Positions 38,653 to 50,345 are shown, counted from the first letter of the stretch. The stretch is 64,000 nucleotides of DNA from Macrobrachium rosenbergii (GCF_040412425.1 NC_089749.1:34229570-34293569); one strand, 5' to 3'. The notes: generated by a model from the letters alone, not told the origin. Program-made: numbers and translations.

Positions 38653-39750
38653 GTTATACCCCCTACAACAGATTCAGCATTTCGTGTAGAAATGTTTACG
38701 TAATGTGTCTTTGCGATCTATCGACAGGAAAGCATGGGGATTTCGACCCTGGTACCTCTCCCTGACACTCAGCCCACACAGACTCTCCCTTCTCTCACTC
38801 GAACATACTCAAAAAAAGAAATGGATCAGCTAAGGAAACACAATCTTTCCTACAAAAATAGATTTATTATTCAAACCAACCCAACCAGTAATGAATGAAC
38901 AAAGAAAGGATTAAAATGCATAATAAATGAGTTATCAAGTCAAAATAATCTAACTCTGACTAAAAGTCTTATTATGGCTAAGCCTTTTAAACACAAAAAC
39001 TCTCACATACTCCATATTAGACATCATAAGTCTAGTCTTAAGTCAACCACATGAGAAACACCGACATTGCAAAGGTTTGCATTGTCTTCTCTATAACCAC
39101 ACTAATTCCACAGATATCATCATAATGTCACCACAGAGTCACCACAGACATCTGTCGAAAGAATTAAGCACAATAGTAATCTCCCAAAAATATACAAGTG
39201 CAAAACATAATAACGAAAGTCTAAAATGCATGATTAATAATGGTTAAGCAATACACAATAAAATAGAATATTAAAGTGACATAAATGGTTATGTTCAACT
39301 CTCCACACAAATTCATAAGTGTCTTGAAATATGGTAAAAATCACAAGTTCACAGTTCACACAGAAAAAAGAAGAGTCTGAACTTTACCTTATTCTGCCAG
39401 TTTCTAAGAGATTGGAACACTCAAAGCTACGTCTGGACGATCTCGCTCTAGCTTCGATAATGAACGATCAGACTTACTTTTGGGCAGAATTAGACACAAA
39501 ATCTATATTTTCTAACGCACAAACTTATGTACTCGCATATCAACTCGGTCGTCTGTTTCACATACCAGAACCAGTATTGTGTGTTCATCCAGCCAAACAG
39601 CTGAAGTAACCAAACTATTTGCTGAATGCAATGATTTTGCGACTGATCGCTTGACCTAGTACCATCTTGCAGCTATCTCTCTTTCATCACATCTTATAGT
39701 ATGGCAGTTATGAATTGGATATATTTCTCTTAAATACATATATACCCGCC
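38653..39750 (-). repeat. Solo LTR of the same Gypsy family (reverse orientation)
   Basis: The reverse complement follows the LTR at 34,370-35,517: end tataaca at 38,653; tagatcgc.aagacac..tacgt near 38,700-38,740; aataaa signal at 38,863-38,868; the acagatgtctgt block near 39,150; and aagatgtgatgaaag near 39,690. No gag or pol sequence adjoins it, so it is a solo LTR from LTR-LTR recombination. It lacks the (GA)n tract and is more diverged than the two LTRs of the full element. The far boundary is uncertain (39,700-39,907). Confidence 0.75.
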
Positions 39751-39915
39751 CTCTAATCTCTTCCCCCTCTACCGACTTTTTGTTTCTAACTATTTTATTC
39801 CTAATGGTGTTTTTGTAGCTGCCTATCAATTTGAAATTATTTAACTTTCTGATGATGGGTGCAATAGCGTTGTTGTCCAGGACTGTAATTATTTTCTTTC
39901 CTACCAAATGTTAAA

Positions 39916-39942
39916 TATGTATATATATATATATATATATAT

Positions 39943-39989
<47 letters not shown>

Positions 39990-39997
39990 TATATACA
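39916..39997. repeat. (TA)n microsatellite
   Basis: TA repeat directly left of a possible TIR element. Confidence 0.93.
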
Positions 39998-40550
39998 GTG
40001 AATACTTGCGGTTCAATATGATTCACGACTTAGTGGATTTTTCCATTACGTATGTATATTATAAGAGAAAATATATAGCGGATTTTCCGGATATTTCAAA
40101 AATAGTCGCGATATATGAAGACCCAAATATTTCATTAATTCCATTAATAATTATTAATATCTGCTAGTACTGTTGGTTCATTGCATTATGACATATAATT
40201 CAGTACAAAATGAAATTAAACAAAAAGATGCTTCACTGCATCGCTGGATTTTTCAGAAATATTCATTGAAAAATTAAAATTAAAAAAGTACCACCATATC
40301 GGCAGCCATATTGCGGAAAACAATGATGTTTCATCATGTTACGTGAGAGAAACAGCAAGGACTGGAAGCTTCGTATATACCCACAGGCACTCGGACAAGG
40401 CATGTGAGTGGTACATAAGAGAATATCTTATCACTGTTGATGTTTCATCTTAAATCACTGTAAAAATAATTAAAATCCGAATTTCATACGTAAGCAACTC
40501 AAGGATACTGTATACAGTCTCGTCCCAAGCTACTGTGCTGTACATCTCCA

Positions 40551-40612
<62 letters not shown>

Positions 40613-41463
40613 GAAATATGAATTACTGTATCATAAACTTTTATGTACAGAATTAAGAATAATTTCATTGACAAATTTGTTTCTTTTAGCAACTAAAAAA
40701 TTATTTTCCTAATTCTTTTTTATAGTGAGCAGCTTCAGTCAGCTGATTCTCAGAACGTAAACATTACAAATATGGGACGATCTTTTTTTTTATGCATATT
40801 ACTGTGATAGGAGATCAAAATAGTAATACAGGCACTCGGACAAGGCACGTGAGTGGTACATAAGAGAATATCTTATCACTGTTGATGTTTCATCTAAATC
40901 ACTGTAAAAATAATTAAAATCCAGGGAATTTCATACATAAGCAACTCAAGGATACTGTATACTCTCTCATCACCAGCTTGTCAAGACTTAGTCAAGACTT
41001 AGTCTCGTAATTTACTGTGCTGTACAGTACACACCATTTTACTCTCTCTCTTCTCTCTCTCTCTCTCTCTCTCTCAATGAAATATGAATTACTGTATCAT
41101 AATCTTTTATGTACAGAATTAAAAATAATTTCATTGATAAATTTGTTTCTTTTGGCAACTAAAAAATTATTTTCCTAATTCTTTGTTAGTAGTGAGCAGC
41201 TTCAGTCAGCTGATTCTCAGAACGTAAACATTACAAATATGGGATGATCTTTTTTATGCATATTACTGTGATAGGAGATCAAAATAGTAATACAGTGTTT
41301 AAGTGCATAGGAAGTGTTTATAACAGTGTGGGAAAGGCTATACAGTAAAGCCTTTAAATATATACCATGTATATACAGTATATGCCCCTTAGGGAGGGGC
41401 CAGTGAATTTCACTTATCGGGGGTTCTACCCCCATTATCCATTGATAGACGAGGGATCACTGT
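39998..41463. mobile_element. Possible TA-flanked TIR element (pogo/Tigger-like ends), non-coding
   Basis: The left end cagtgaatacttgcgg at 39,998 and the right end, whose reverse complement starts cagtgatccctcgtc (41,463), share the first six bases and partial similarity beyond. Both are flanked by TA repeats, so a TA target duplication cannot be distinguished from the tract. CAGTG-like termini with TA insertion are typical of Tc1/mariner-superfamily elements such as pogo and Tigger. No transposase frame is present. The interior is a tandem duplication. Confidence 0.4.
40385..41297 (+). repeat. Two-copy tandem duplication, unit about 445-465 bp
   Basis: 40,385-40,833 and 40,834-41,297 share aggcactcggacaaggca at the start, aagagaatatcttatcac, gcaactcaaggatactgtat, a (CT)n tract, gcttcagtcagctgatt and aggagatcaaaatagtaata at the end. 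Internal differences are the CT length and an extra 40 bp near 40,970-41,030. Confidence 0.9.
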
Positions 41464-41510
41464 ATATATATATATTATATATGATTATTATCACTTTTTC
41501 GTGATTCATT

Positions 41511-41612
41511 TATCACACATTACCACAGGTGAAAAATAAGCAGGGTGTAGGTCCTGACCGGTTTCGACTTTATTTCCAAGCCATTGACGAAGGACTGTGG
41601 TAATGTGTGATA
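41511..41612. repeat. Perfect 18-bp inverted repeat (hairpin) with 66-bp loop
   Basis: tatcacacattaccacag (41,511-41,528) pairs fully with 41,595-41,612. The loop holds cctgaccggtttcgac and ttgacgaagga. The gaaaccggtca string (reverse strand) also occurs near the PLE remnant at 25,225-25,240, so this may be a PLE terminal sequence. Confidence 0.7.
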
Positions 41613-41697
41613 TATATATATAAGTTTATTTATATACTAATATATATATGCTCAACTCATTGCTGCCCTGGAAAACAATGAATGACAGCTGTTAAAC

Positions 41698-41790
41698 TCT
41701 CTCTCTCTCTCTCTCTCTCTCTAACACCCTCTCTTCTCTCTCTCACATTTCCTCACTATCTCTCTCATTTCCTCTCCCTCTCACTCTCTC
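41698..41790. repeat. (CT)n-rich tract
   Basis: CT repeat decaying into CT-rich sequence. The next kilobase contains two loosely similar blocks (41,830-41,945 and 41,985-42,085) sharing caccccttctcac, cttggactcaaagg and ctcaacgacctc-type strings. Confidence 0.8.
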
Positions 41791-42429
41791 CCTTTCCTGT
41801 TAAAATAGTTAGTTGCTTCAATTACGTTGCCCAATATTTTTTACTTTTATATTTCACCCCTTCTCACCCCCCATTCCTATTGGGGCTGAACTTGGACTCA
41901 AAGGACATCAGGAACGTCATCATTCATCTCAACGACCTCGATAACTTTGGATAAGACACAAATATCTATAATTTTTGACATTTTATTTTTCACCCCTTCT
42001 CACCTGTTCTTCCTATCAGATCTGAATTTGGACTTAAAGGGCATTGGGAGTGTCAGTATTCATCTCAGCGACCTCAAAAACTATGGAGTAGACACTATCT
42101 GTCATTTTCAATTATTTTTACACGTCATCCCTTTCCACACCCATCCCCTTTGTTGTCAGTAATGCCATACCCTCACAGTATTCTTTTCTGATAGTAAGTC
42201 ACATGTATGCCGAATTGAGGTAAGATAAACCCGTAGAGTTTATTTAGTTACTAAGACTACAGGCAGAATAGCCCCATTTCATATAGCCTTCCTCCTGCTT
42301 TCTTTGGTGCCCTTTGGTGCTAGTGATGTCTTACCCCTCAGTATTCTTTTCCAGATAGTAAGGCATATACACACACACACACAAGGTACATCCATTTATA
42401 TACAGTATATAAATACATACATACATATA

Positions 42430-42757
42430 TATAATCAGAAAGCTACAAACGTCCTCCCAATTAATATCAATTCACTCTAGGGAAATAATATATTTTCATA
42501 TATATTACAGGGGAATTTTAGTTGATAATAAGTCACCGTCCATAAGGTCGAACCAGCGACGGACGAGGGAATCAGGACTACAGTATATATATAAATATAT
42601 TTAGTCCTGTTATACTGGTATATTCTATATGCACGGTTTTTATTATCAATAAAATATATAACAATATATGAAAATATGTTATCCGTGGTATATATAATTG
42701 ATATTAAAGGACGTTTGTAGCTTTCTGATTATATATAATCACGGTGATGTGATAAAT

Positions 42758-42765
<8 letters not shown>
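42430..42765. repeat. Palindromic pair of a tRNA-bearing repeat (degenerate)
   Basis: aatcagaaagctacaaacgtcc at 42,434-42,455 returns reversed at 42,709-42,730, followed by the mirrored atcacggtgatgtgataa. The left copy includes a reverse-strand B-box remnant (gtcgaaccagcgac, 42,547-42,560). The same unit occurs in direct orientation at 62,160 and 62,500. Confidence 0.75.
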
Positions 42766-42801
<36 letters not shown>

Positions 42802-42838
42802 ATTTTCAACTATTGAGCTGTGCTTACGGTACATTGCA

Positions 42839-42876
<38 letters not shown>

Positions 42877-42964
42877 ACGATTTATCTTTCCATCTAGCTG
42901 CTATCTATCTATATCTGTCTATCTAATTTTCATTTAAATGTGTACGCGCTTATTCGAACGTCAT

Positions 42965-43017
<53 letters not shown>
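42760..43017. repeat. (TA)n then two (CT)n microsatellites
   Basis: TA at 42,761-42,799; CT at 42,842-42,875 and 42,969-43,016, separated by CTAT-rich sequence. Confidence 0.93.
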
Positions 43018-43018
<1 letters not shown>

Positions 43019-45708
43019 AATAATACACTAGTAAAACTGTCCAAGCCGAATATATTAAACTGTGAAACTTGTTAACTCTCCCACCTTCCTTCTTCCGTAT
43101 CCTATAGACTGGGTACGGTTGTTCCATGGAAAATGAGGCATTGATTTTGTGTTTGTTTACAGTGAAATGGCCAACTGTTTACATCGCCTCTCCTAATAGA
43201 GTCTAAAGATTTTTTTCTTCTTCTTTCTAAGCCTTTAGCCTTTCGTATATAAGAGTTATTGCAGTTTTGCATAGTATATACTATAAGTGCTTGGTATGGA
43301 CATGACAAAATATTTTGTAGTACTTAGGAACATTTTTAACGCGTTTCCTTTTCAATAAATATCTTTAATTTAGCATCCACTCAGGCAGAAGTAAAAAATT
43401 CATATTTTCTTGAAAAAAAGCATCATTGTTACAGTGATAAGTTTTTTTTCTTTCTTTCTTTGAAATTAAGTAGACCCTTACTAATGTACATAATCCCAAA
43501 GATTTTTTTTCTTTAAGAATTATTTATGGTAACTATTTTTTCGTCTAGAAACTTGATACTCACTGTTAATTGGCTGGGTCAGCCATCACGTCAAAGAGAG
43601 AACCAGCTTTCACCTCTAAAAAAAGGGATTGCCATAGCCAGATTACTGGAATCAAACAGCGGAATGCAACGGACCCAGCTGGAAGGCACAGCTGCCTGGG
43701 TACCCCTACGTCTAGGCATAAACAAGAAATCATTCTTCCCCCACTGGAATGGTTCTTGACGAGACCATCTGTGCGCCAGTTGAATTCTTCCAAACCGGCA
43801 ATGTCAGTCGCCCAGACTAAGAATTGGAGAATCGTCGGAAGATTTCATCCATACATTCAGACATTAAAGAAAAAATACCGCCCAAAAAAACATTCATTCC
43901 AGATCAGAACAGAGCCTGCACGTTTGTATTTATCCGAAACGATGCCATAAGCCTCTTCCAACCCCACGATACACAGGCCCTTATCCACTTACGTAATATA
44001 AGAACAAAGCCTTCCAAGTTCTCTTACATGTGACAAAGACTGAGTATCTAGGACCAGGGTTAAACTGACCTACCTGGGAGACAAGGTCATCTCCCAGTCA
44101 CCCTCTACAGATTCGGGTGACATGTCCGACCACTGATTGAAACAAAGAGAGAACATCACAATTAACAACAAAGCAGTGAAATTCTTATAAGTCACCTAAC
44201 CCCCTGGTACATTATTGAATATTTAGGTCGACAAGTGCACATGGGAATGTTCTGGTAAAAGGTCCTAAGTCGTTTCCCCAGCCCCTCGGATGGGCTAATT
44301 TTACATCTCCCGCTGGTGAGAGAATTTGGTAACCACTGAGCCAAGACGAAATAGAGGACGTCAGCTCCAGATTACTTCCCATCAATTCCGTCTGTCGCTT
44401 GGTCATTGGAAATCAATTCACTATCTTCATTTTCAGAAATCCTGAAATATACCACCGAAATAAAGATTTTTAAAGGTATCACACACTCGAAAAATTCAAT
44501 AATGACGAAGTATTTTGCTTGACATCATTCCTTCACAAACGACTCTTCTACTGAATTCAGAAAGGTAAAACTTCGTTTTCTTTACATTTTCTCTCTCTTA
44601 CATCTTTTTGATCCCCTTCCTCCTTTCTCTGTTTCCTCTTTTTCTCTTTTTTTTAATTTGATAACTTGGCAACTTACTCTGGAAAGACTTGAAAAATTAA
44701 CTTTAGATAGAATTTTCGGAAAAGGAGAGACGGTAAGATGGAAGAAATTCAAGATATTGAATCGCCATAACTCGAGGAAAGGGGAGGGGCCAAGTTCTAT
44801 TTCATTCCATACGTCGGATCCCATAATGGAGCCGTTGCTTCCAGATAACTCGGCTGCCGAGGAACGAGCTCTCGGCTTGTTCCGGCCTCGTTTTAACGAC
44901 GATTTACATCTCTCCCAGAGATTATGAACGTGGGTTAAAACGCTGGCTGAAACTGCTTGACTGCTTGAGTCTATTCGAAATCTTTGGGAGGCTTCCTGTC
45001 AAATGTTCGCCGTAACTGATGTGTTCTGGAAGCGCTCAAATGAAGCGAATCAAGTCGAGATTTCTAGAGCCAGATACACGAAATAATTTGTTTTCTTGGA
45101 GCGAGTTCCCCTGCTTTAGATGACTTTTATGTTCGTTTCTGGCGATGTAAGATTAAAGAGGATATATATTTTTGAAGCCAAAAGTGAGCAAACTACTAAC
45201 AAGGAAATAGATAAACTTCATAAAAGCGACTCAGTTTACGAAATGAATTCCAAGAATATTATAATTTCACTTTAAAACAGTTTCAAAATCCTCATTTGAA
45301 ATTCTTTTTATTTAGCTAATGTGAGGTTTGCATGTGCATTTCCCTATTACTTAAAAATATATAAAACAGAAAATATTATAATGGAACCAGGCAAGAAAAT
45401 GATTCAAGTTATGCAAAAACTAATCATCTTCCCGCTGTCTTTAGTAGGATATTCAAAAATGCTGCATCATTTCTTTGTGTTAATGCATTGCACATATTTA
45501 CTCGGTCGTATTAAAGACAGCATTTCATTTGAGAGTGAATATACTGTGATATAGAACATTACACATTAAATATTCTTCATTGCAGCTTATCGACAGCAAT
45601 TTTTAGTGCACATGCTGTTCAAATATCGTAAAACACTGAATCTTCTCTCTCAGAAAATGATCAAAAGTAAAGTAAGTTTTTTATGTCTTTTCTTTTTTAG
45701 CATTAGAT

Positions 45709-45776
<68 letters not shown>

Positions 45777-46009
45777 CACTACCATTTTCATTTTTTAACT
45801 GGAAACTAAGGTCCTTCCAGCTAAATACTTGCTGTGCGCCATGTGTCCAGCAATATCGAGGACTTCCTCTTCTTGGTTCTACCACTTTTTACCTCAAAAA
45901 GATGACCTGGCTCAACAATTCCTTCTTGCATTCCACCTGTGGCTTTGGTAGGAACTCTTCTGCTCCTAATCTTTTGAATACTCTCTGCCCCCTTCCGTTT
46001 TCCCCTATC
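43018..46009. other. Unassigned interval with one uncertain ORF and a (GA)n tract
   Basis: The largest frame is 126 codons at 43,570-43,950 (+). It is Lys/Arg-rich with no domain that I recognise, and overlaps frames of similar size on the other strand, so I do not call a gene. An 89-codon frame at 44,658-44,927 is equally unsupported. (GA)n lies at 45,713-45,773. Confidence 0.4.
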
Positions 46010-46021
46010 ATGTGATGTACT

Positions 46022-46307
46022 GTAGTTCTTCACTGGGGGTGGGTAGAGTTCTCGGCTAGCACGCTGTTGGCCCTGCGTTCGACTCTCCAACCGGCCAATG
46101 AAGAATTAGAGGATTTTATTTCTGGTGATAGAAATTCATTTCTCGTCATAACTTGGTTCGGATTCCACAATAAGCTGTAGGTCCCGTTGCTAGGTAACCA
46201 GTTGGTTCTTCGCCACGTAAAATAAATCTAATCCTTCGGGCCAGCCCTCTCTAGGAGAGCTCTTCATCAGCTCAGTGGTCTGGTTAAGCTAAGATGTACT
46301 TAACTTA
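46022..46307 (+). mobile_element. tRNA-derived SINE with intact target-site duplication
   Basis: About 286 bp flanked by a perfect 12-bp direct repeat atgtgatgtact (46,010-46,021 and 46,308-46,319). The head is tRNA-like: ctcggctagcac region near 46,050 and a B box gcgttcgactctcc at 46,075-46,088. It is followed by a conserved-looking body (gttgctaggtaaccag, 46,178-46,204) and a 3' part ggttcttcgccacgtaaaat through ctcagtggtctggttaa. Pol III transcription with LINE-assisted integration is the known SINE route. I recall this body from decapod genomes, but that is memory and was not checked. The clean duplication suggests a fairly recent insertion. Confidence 0.88.
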
Positions 46308-46589
46308 ATGTGATGTACTTGTTTCATCCTTCCATCGTCTACTTATTCCCTAATGCCTATAAAATTCAACTTCTTCCAATCTTCCAACATCCATATCAGC
46401 ATTCATTGCTCCATCTTCCACGTTTCCCTCTATTTTCATACCCCTATCCTTTCAATCTTCTCTTTCAAACATATTATATACCTTTTCTTTAGTTTCTTTG
46501 GTTCTCTTCATTGCCTCCACTCACCACTTCCTCATGTAGGTGGAACAATATTCATAGAAGTCCGAATATTATTGAGTGTTTAAATGATC

Positions 46590-47470
46590 ATCCTAAGACT
46601 ATTATCGAGAGGAGAATTCCTTCTAAAATCCTCATTTCCTCTGAAGGATAAGCCATGGTTTCGTGTTGCATGTAAGCTTGCCTACCATGAAAAACAAGAA
46701 CTTATCTTGTGTGGAGGAGCAATCAATCAGACTTTTTGTGGTGTAATTTCACTGAGCGTAAAAGTCAAGCTCAGGTGGTCTATGAGCAAGCTGAGAGCTT
46801 ATAATGAGGATGTGAAGGAGATCCTGCTCTCCCCTCGAGTCATCACTCTTTGGAGTTGATCCTAGCAATGCCTTCCTTATTAGGAGCTGATGGAACTGCT
46901 GTATATTGCCCGAAGCAGAAGGCAGAGCTTTTGGCTCAAGGCTTTGTGAGAAAGCAGTGTTGGGAGACTGTGGTGTTGCCTCAGTCACGCTTTCCAGACC
47001 CTACATTGTGTTTCATGGCCTTCAGGTCTAGAGGAGTCAAAATTTTGTGCATTGGACTTGACAGTCTTGGTGGTATAGACGCTAGACAGATCTTTCCTAT
47101 CTTTTTTTTTTAAATCCCTGCTGATTTTTATTGCTCCTTAAATTACTCCTCTCTTTAGAAGATTGGTTGGACTTGAAAGTATTCTTTCTATTTGGAAGAA
47201 GGGAAAAATTGCTGCATAAACCTACTCAAGGGGCTAAATCCATCCTCATGCCCCTCTGCATAAAGGACAATTTCAATTACCCCCATTTTATCTAAGGGTT
47301 TTGAGAAGCTGATCTCTAAGCATTTTTGTAGGTTTGTTGAAATTAATAACCTGCTACCAGCATTACAGTTTGGGTTACAAAGGCCTTAGTACATGTGATG
47401 CTCTCTCGTCAATGTCCACCATCTTGCAGACTGCTCTTGATAAGGGTGCAGAGGCAGGCACCATATTTAA
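46590..47470 (+). pseudogene. LINE fragment (linker and RT start), Jockey/CR1-like
   Basis: The plus strand encodes, in shifting frames, FPLKDKPWFRVACKLAYHEK (46,635-46,700), an AYNEDVKEILLS block (46,798-46,835), PSLLGADGTAVYCPKQKAEL (about 46,867-46,930) and a KGLSTCDALSSMSTILQTA block (47,378-47,440), the last being the usual RT motif-1/2 region. At least four frameshifts. It is the same type of element as 1-585 on the opposite strand. It breaks off before the catalytic RT motifs. Confidence 0.7.
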
Positions 47471-47559
47471 ATTTAAATACATTATACCGAAATTCTTTCA
47501 ACTAAGATGTATCAAGTCTTCTTTGAAAATCCTTAAAATTTTATACTGTACTCTTAAAT

Positions 47560-50238
47560 TCAATCATTTTCACATGCCACAGTACATTTACATAGAGCAG
47601 TACACTTTAGTGACGGCCTGTAACCCTTGCATCTCCCCTTGCAGCCCTTTGTACTTCTGCATGTGCAGCCCTTTGTACATCTGCATGCGCAGCCCTTTGT
47701 ACAGCTGCATGTTAATAATCCTCAGCAAGACTTGGGTGCCTGTGCCAAGGTTGCCCACTTTGGTTCCCACTAGTCAGTGGCATTTCTAGTCCATCCCCAG
47801 TGGCTTGGGTCTGGAAGTGGTGGTGATGGTGCACAAGCCTTCCCTTTTAATATGCTCTTTAAGTGTAGCTTCTGTAGGAGGAATATTTTCTATGGACCTA
47901 TTCCTTTTTGTAAATAGGTGTTGTCTAGCTCCATTTACCTCTGTTTGGTCACTAGTTCTATCATGCAGGAGTATAACAAATCGTTCCATTACATTAAAAT
48001 CACTCTCAGCAATGTCAGAAGAAGCACATGATAGTGGATGGGATATTGCTGTGATCTCATCAAATGCCTTCCAAGTCTGCCAAGCTGATTTCTTCCCAGT
48101 TCCACCAAAGGAGGACACAGTATCACAACCAGTTATGCTATGGAACATTGGTAGACGGCTGGAAGGTAACGAAGGTTCTTTCCCACTCCAAATACTATCC
48201 ACACTTCATCAAGAGTGGGTTTGTTAACAAAATCTATTGCCAAAACTACTACATCTGTATTGATTATTCTCAAAAGTGCCCTCTTCCATCCACTTCTTGC
48301 TGCATCCATCAGATTTAATATCATTCTGGAGTCAGCCTCTTCATGCTTGCATGGCTTTAATCTGGCTGTTTCATATTCTGTGTTGCAAAGGACTCTCTCT
48401 CCAGATGTTGCAATGATAACCTTATCATTCTCATTTGACATTGATTGCTCTGATAAATATTCAAACAGTTCAATCTTGTTTATTCAATGCAGACAAACTC
48501 CTGCCAGTTTGCTGGAATTGTAGTGTCCACTTGTATTCGTCTTCTTACACCTTTTCCACGACGTTCACTTGCAGATGTTTTCAATGAGTCCTTAAGGTAT
48601 TGATCCCACACAAGGTCTATTCTACTGGTACTTTGCTCTAAGTGTTTCTGGAGATGCGGCAAAAAAACATCTTTGGCATATGCTGCAAATGTTTTAGAAG
48701 TACCAGGCTTTAGTATATTCACTATTGCAGCTCCATCTACAACGGTAACATCTACAGGTGGACGAATATTAGCTGGCACTATTTACTTCTCTAAACACTG
48801 AAGATTTAATTTTATACAAGGCTGGAGTTTCCCCAAATGTGATATGGATAGAGGGTAAAGTTGATTTTCATAACTGAAGAAATCTTCAAGATTTCCATCT
48901 CTTGTCTGGCATGAAATGTAAACTCTTGAAAACAAATTGAAGTCACTTCATAAACTAGCAACTTGTGTTTTAGATGAAGGTGTTTGCTTTCTGAACTGCC
49001 AAGCCATCAGGGGCATCTTGTTTTTCTTGATGGGATCAGAAAGAGGGACTGTTCTCTCAACAATTCTTTCTTTAATATAGGTTTGATATTGAGCCTCCAC
49101 AGTGCTTTCAATTTTTTCAATAGTACTCATAAGTTAGGCATCTGCAATTTTTGCTGTGCTTTATAACAAGATCATTACAGTCTTCCAGGAATGGTTGACC
49201 ATAGTCTTCAATAATTTCCAACAGCAAATGGACATCTTTCATAAAAGCAGCTTGTTGACTTTTCTTCTGTTCATGGTGTTTTAAGACTTCACTGTGCGTG
49301 TGAGATACCTGGAGCTCATTTTCCAACCCTATCTCAAATTCATTTACTAGTCTTGCAAGCTCAGGTCCGCCTACTGTCTACCTTCTAAGAGCTGCTGAAT
49401 TTTGTGTCAGTCCCCCTTCACCACCTTCACTTTTCACTGAGGTCTTGTTGTGCTCATGTGCTTGGTCTGTTGGCATCCTAGAGTTCACAACGAAATGTCC
49501 TTTTTCAAACTCTAACGCAATCCCATGGTGTGCAGAGTGTATTGCTGTCATGTCCCTGGTGTGGATAGGTAACCATCTAGAATAGTTTTGGTGGTCCAAT
49601 GCAAAGAACCATGGTGTTATTTTGTTCAGGACCTGAATGTGTAGCTTAAAAGTGCCTTCACGGAGAGACTTTACATACAATAATAGCAAAATCCACCAGA
49701 AGTGAAATGTTGGAGAGAAAGTTTTTTTGGACATCCAACCTTCTAAGGATAGTGGTTCATTACCTTCAGGTAGTGTGTTACAGTAATGTGCATACGCTTT
49801 ATGTAGAAGGACATGCAAGGTACAAGCTGTAACCTGGAGCGCCCTTCGCGTCCTTGTGACATGGCTGGCCTTCAAATGAGTTGGCAACACCAAATGATGC
49901 TAAATGTGAATCTGTTAAGGCCTCTGTCCAGCCACTATCTCTGAGCCAGTCTCCAATAACCTTGAGGAATGCCATTTCTATGTGCAGTCCCCCAAATTTG
50001 TTTTCACCATGTGTTAAAGGTATTGCCATTGAATATTTTTCACAAGAGAATAAAGGGGCTGATCAACGAGAATGACAGGGATTTGTCTTGTATTCAGAAG
50101 CTTTACTGCCTGCTTGATAACATTCATTCCATGTTTTATCATTGCTGGAGACATAGCTTGCTCATGAAACAATGGAAGTAGGGGTGAAATTGCTGGCAAA
50201 TCAAGAGATGGTGAAACTTTGTGTATCCACAGAATTAA
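47560..50238 (-). pseudogene. Large conserved protein of unknown function (PIN/FEN-like?), frameshifted copy
   Basis: Reverse-strand pieces follow a single protein order over about 2.7 kb: AISPLLPLFHEQAMSPAM (about 50,195); HIEMAFLKVIGDWL (about 49,970); FHFWWILLLLYVKSLREG and HTRDMTAIH (49,720-49,540); KPGTSKTFAAYAKDVFLPH with IDLVWDQYLKDSLK (48,705-48,590); HEEADSRMILNL with TDVVVLAIDF (48,345-48,230); FHSITGCDTVSSFGG (about 48,140); NIPPTEATLKEHIKR (about 47,880); and a Cys-rich end CTALCKCTVACEND with stop at 47,560-47,562. I know this architecture from many invertebrate predictions without an assigned function. The HEEAD...DTDVVVLA pair resembles acidic motifs of PIN/FEN nucleases, which is only an inference. 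At least six frame changes. The N-terminus is cut by (TA)n and a LINE. Confidence 0.65.
47641..47711. repeat. 24-bp coding minisatellite (three units)
   Basis: Units 47,641-47,664, 47,665-47,688 and 47,689-47,711 of the form gcagccctttgtacntctgcatg. Read on the reverse strand they encode CTKGCxCR-type octapeptides in the cysteine-rich tail of the adjacent gene remnant. Confidence 0.85.
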
Positions 50239-50243
50239 TATAT

Positions 50244-50333
<90 letters not shown>

Positions 50334-50345
50334 TACATATATATA
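50239..50345. repeat. (TA)n microsatellite at LINE 3' end
   Basis: TA run between the gene remnant and the LINE tail. On the reverse strand the LINE ends with gtgatagacaaaaaaaaa and then TA repeat. Confidence 0.95.

Noticed and set aside
43570..43950. 126-codon ORF
   Set aside because: Overlapping frames of similar length exist on the other strand, there are no motifs and no second copy, so it is indistinguishable from chance.
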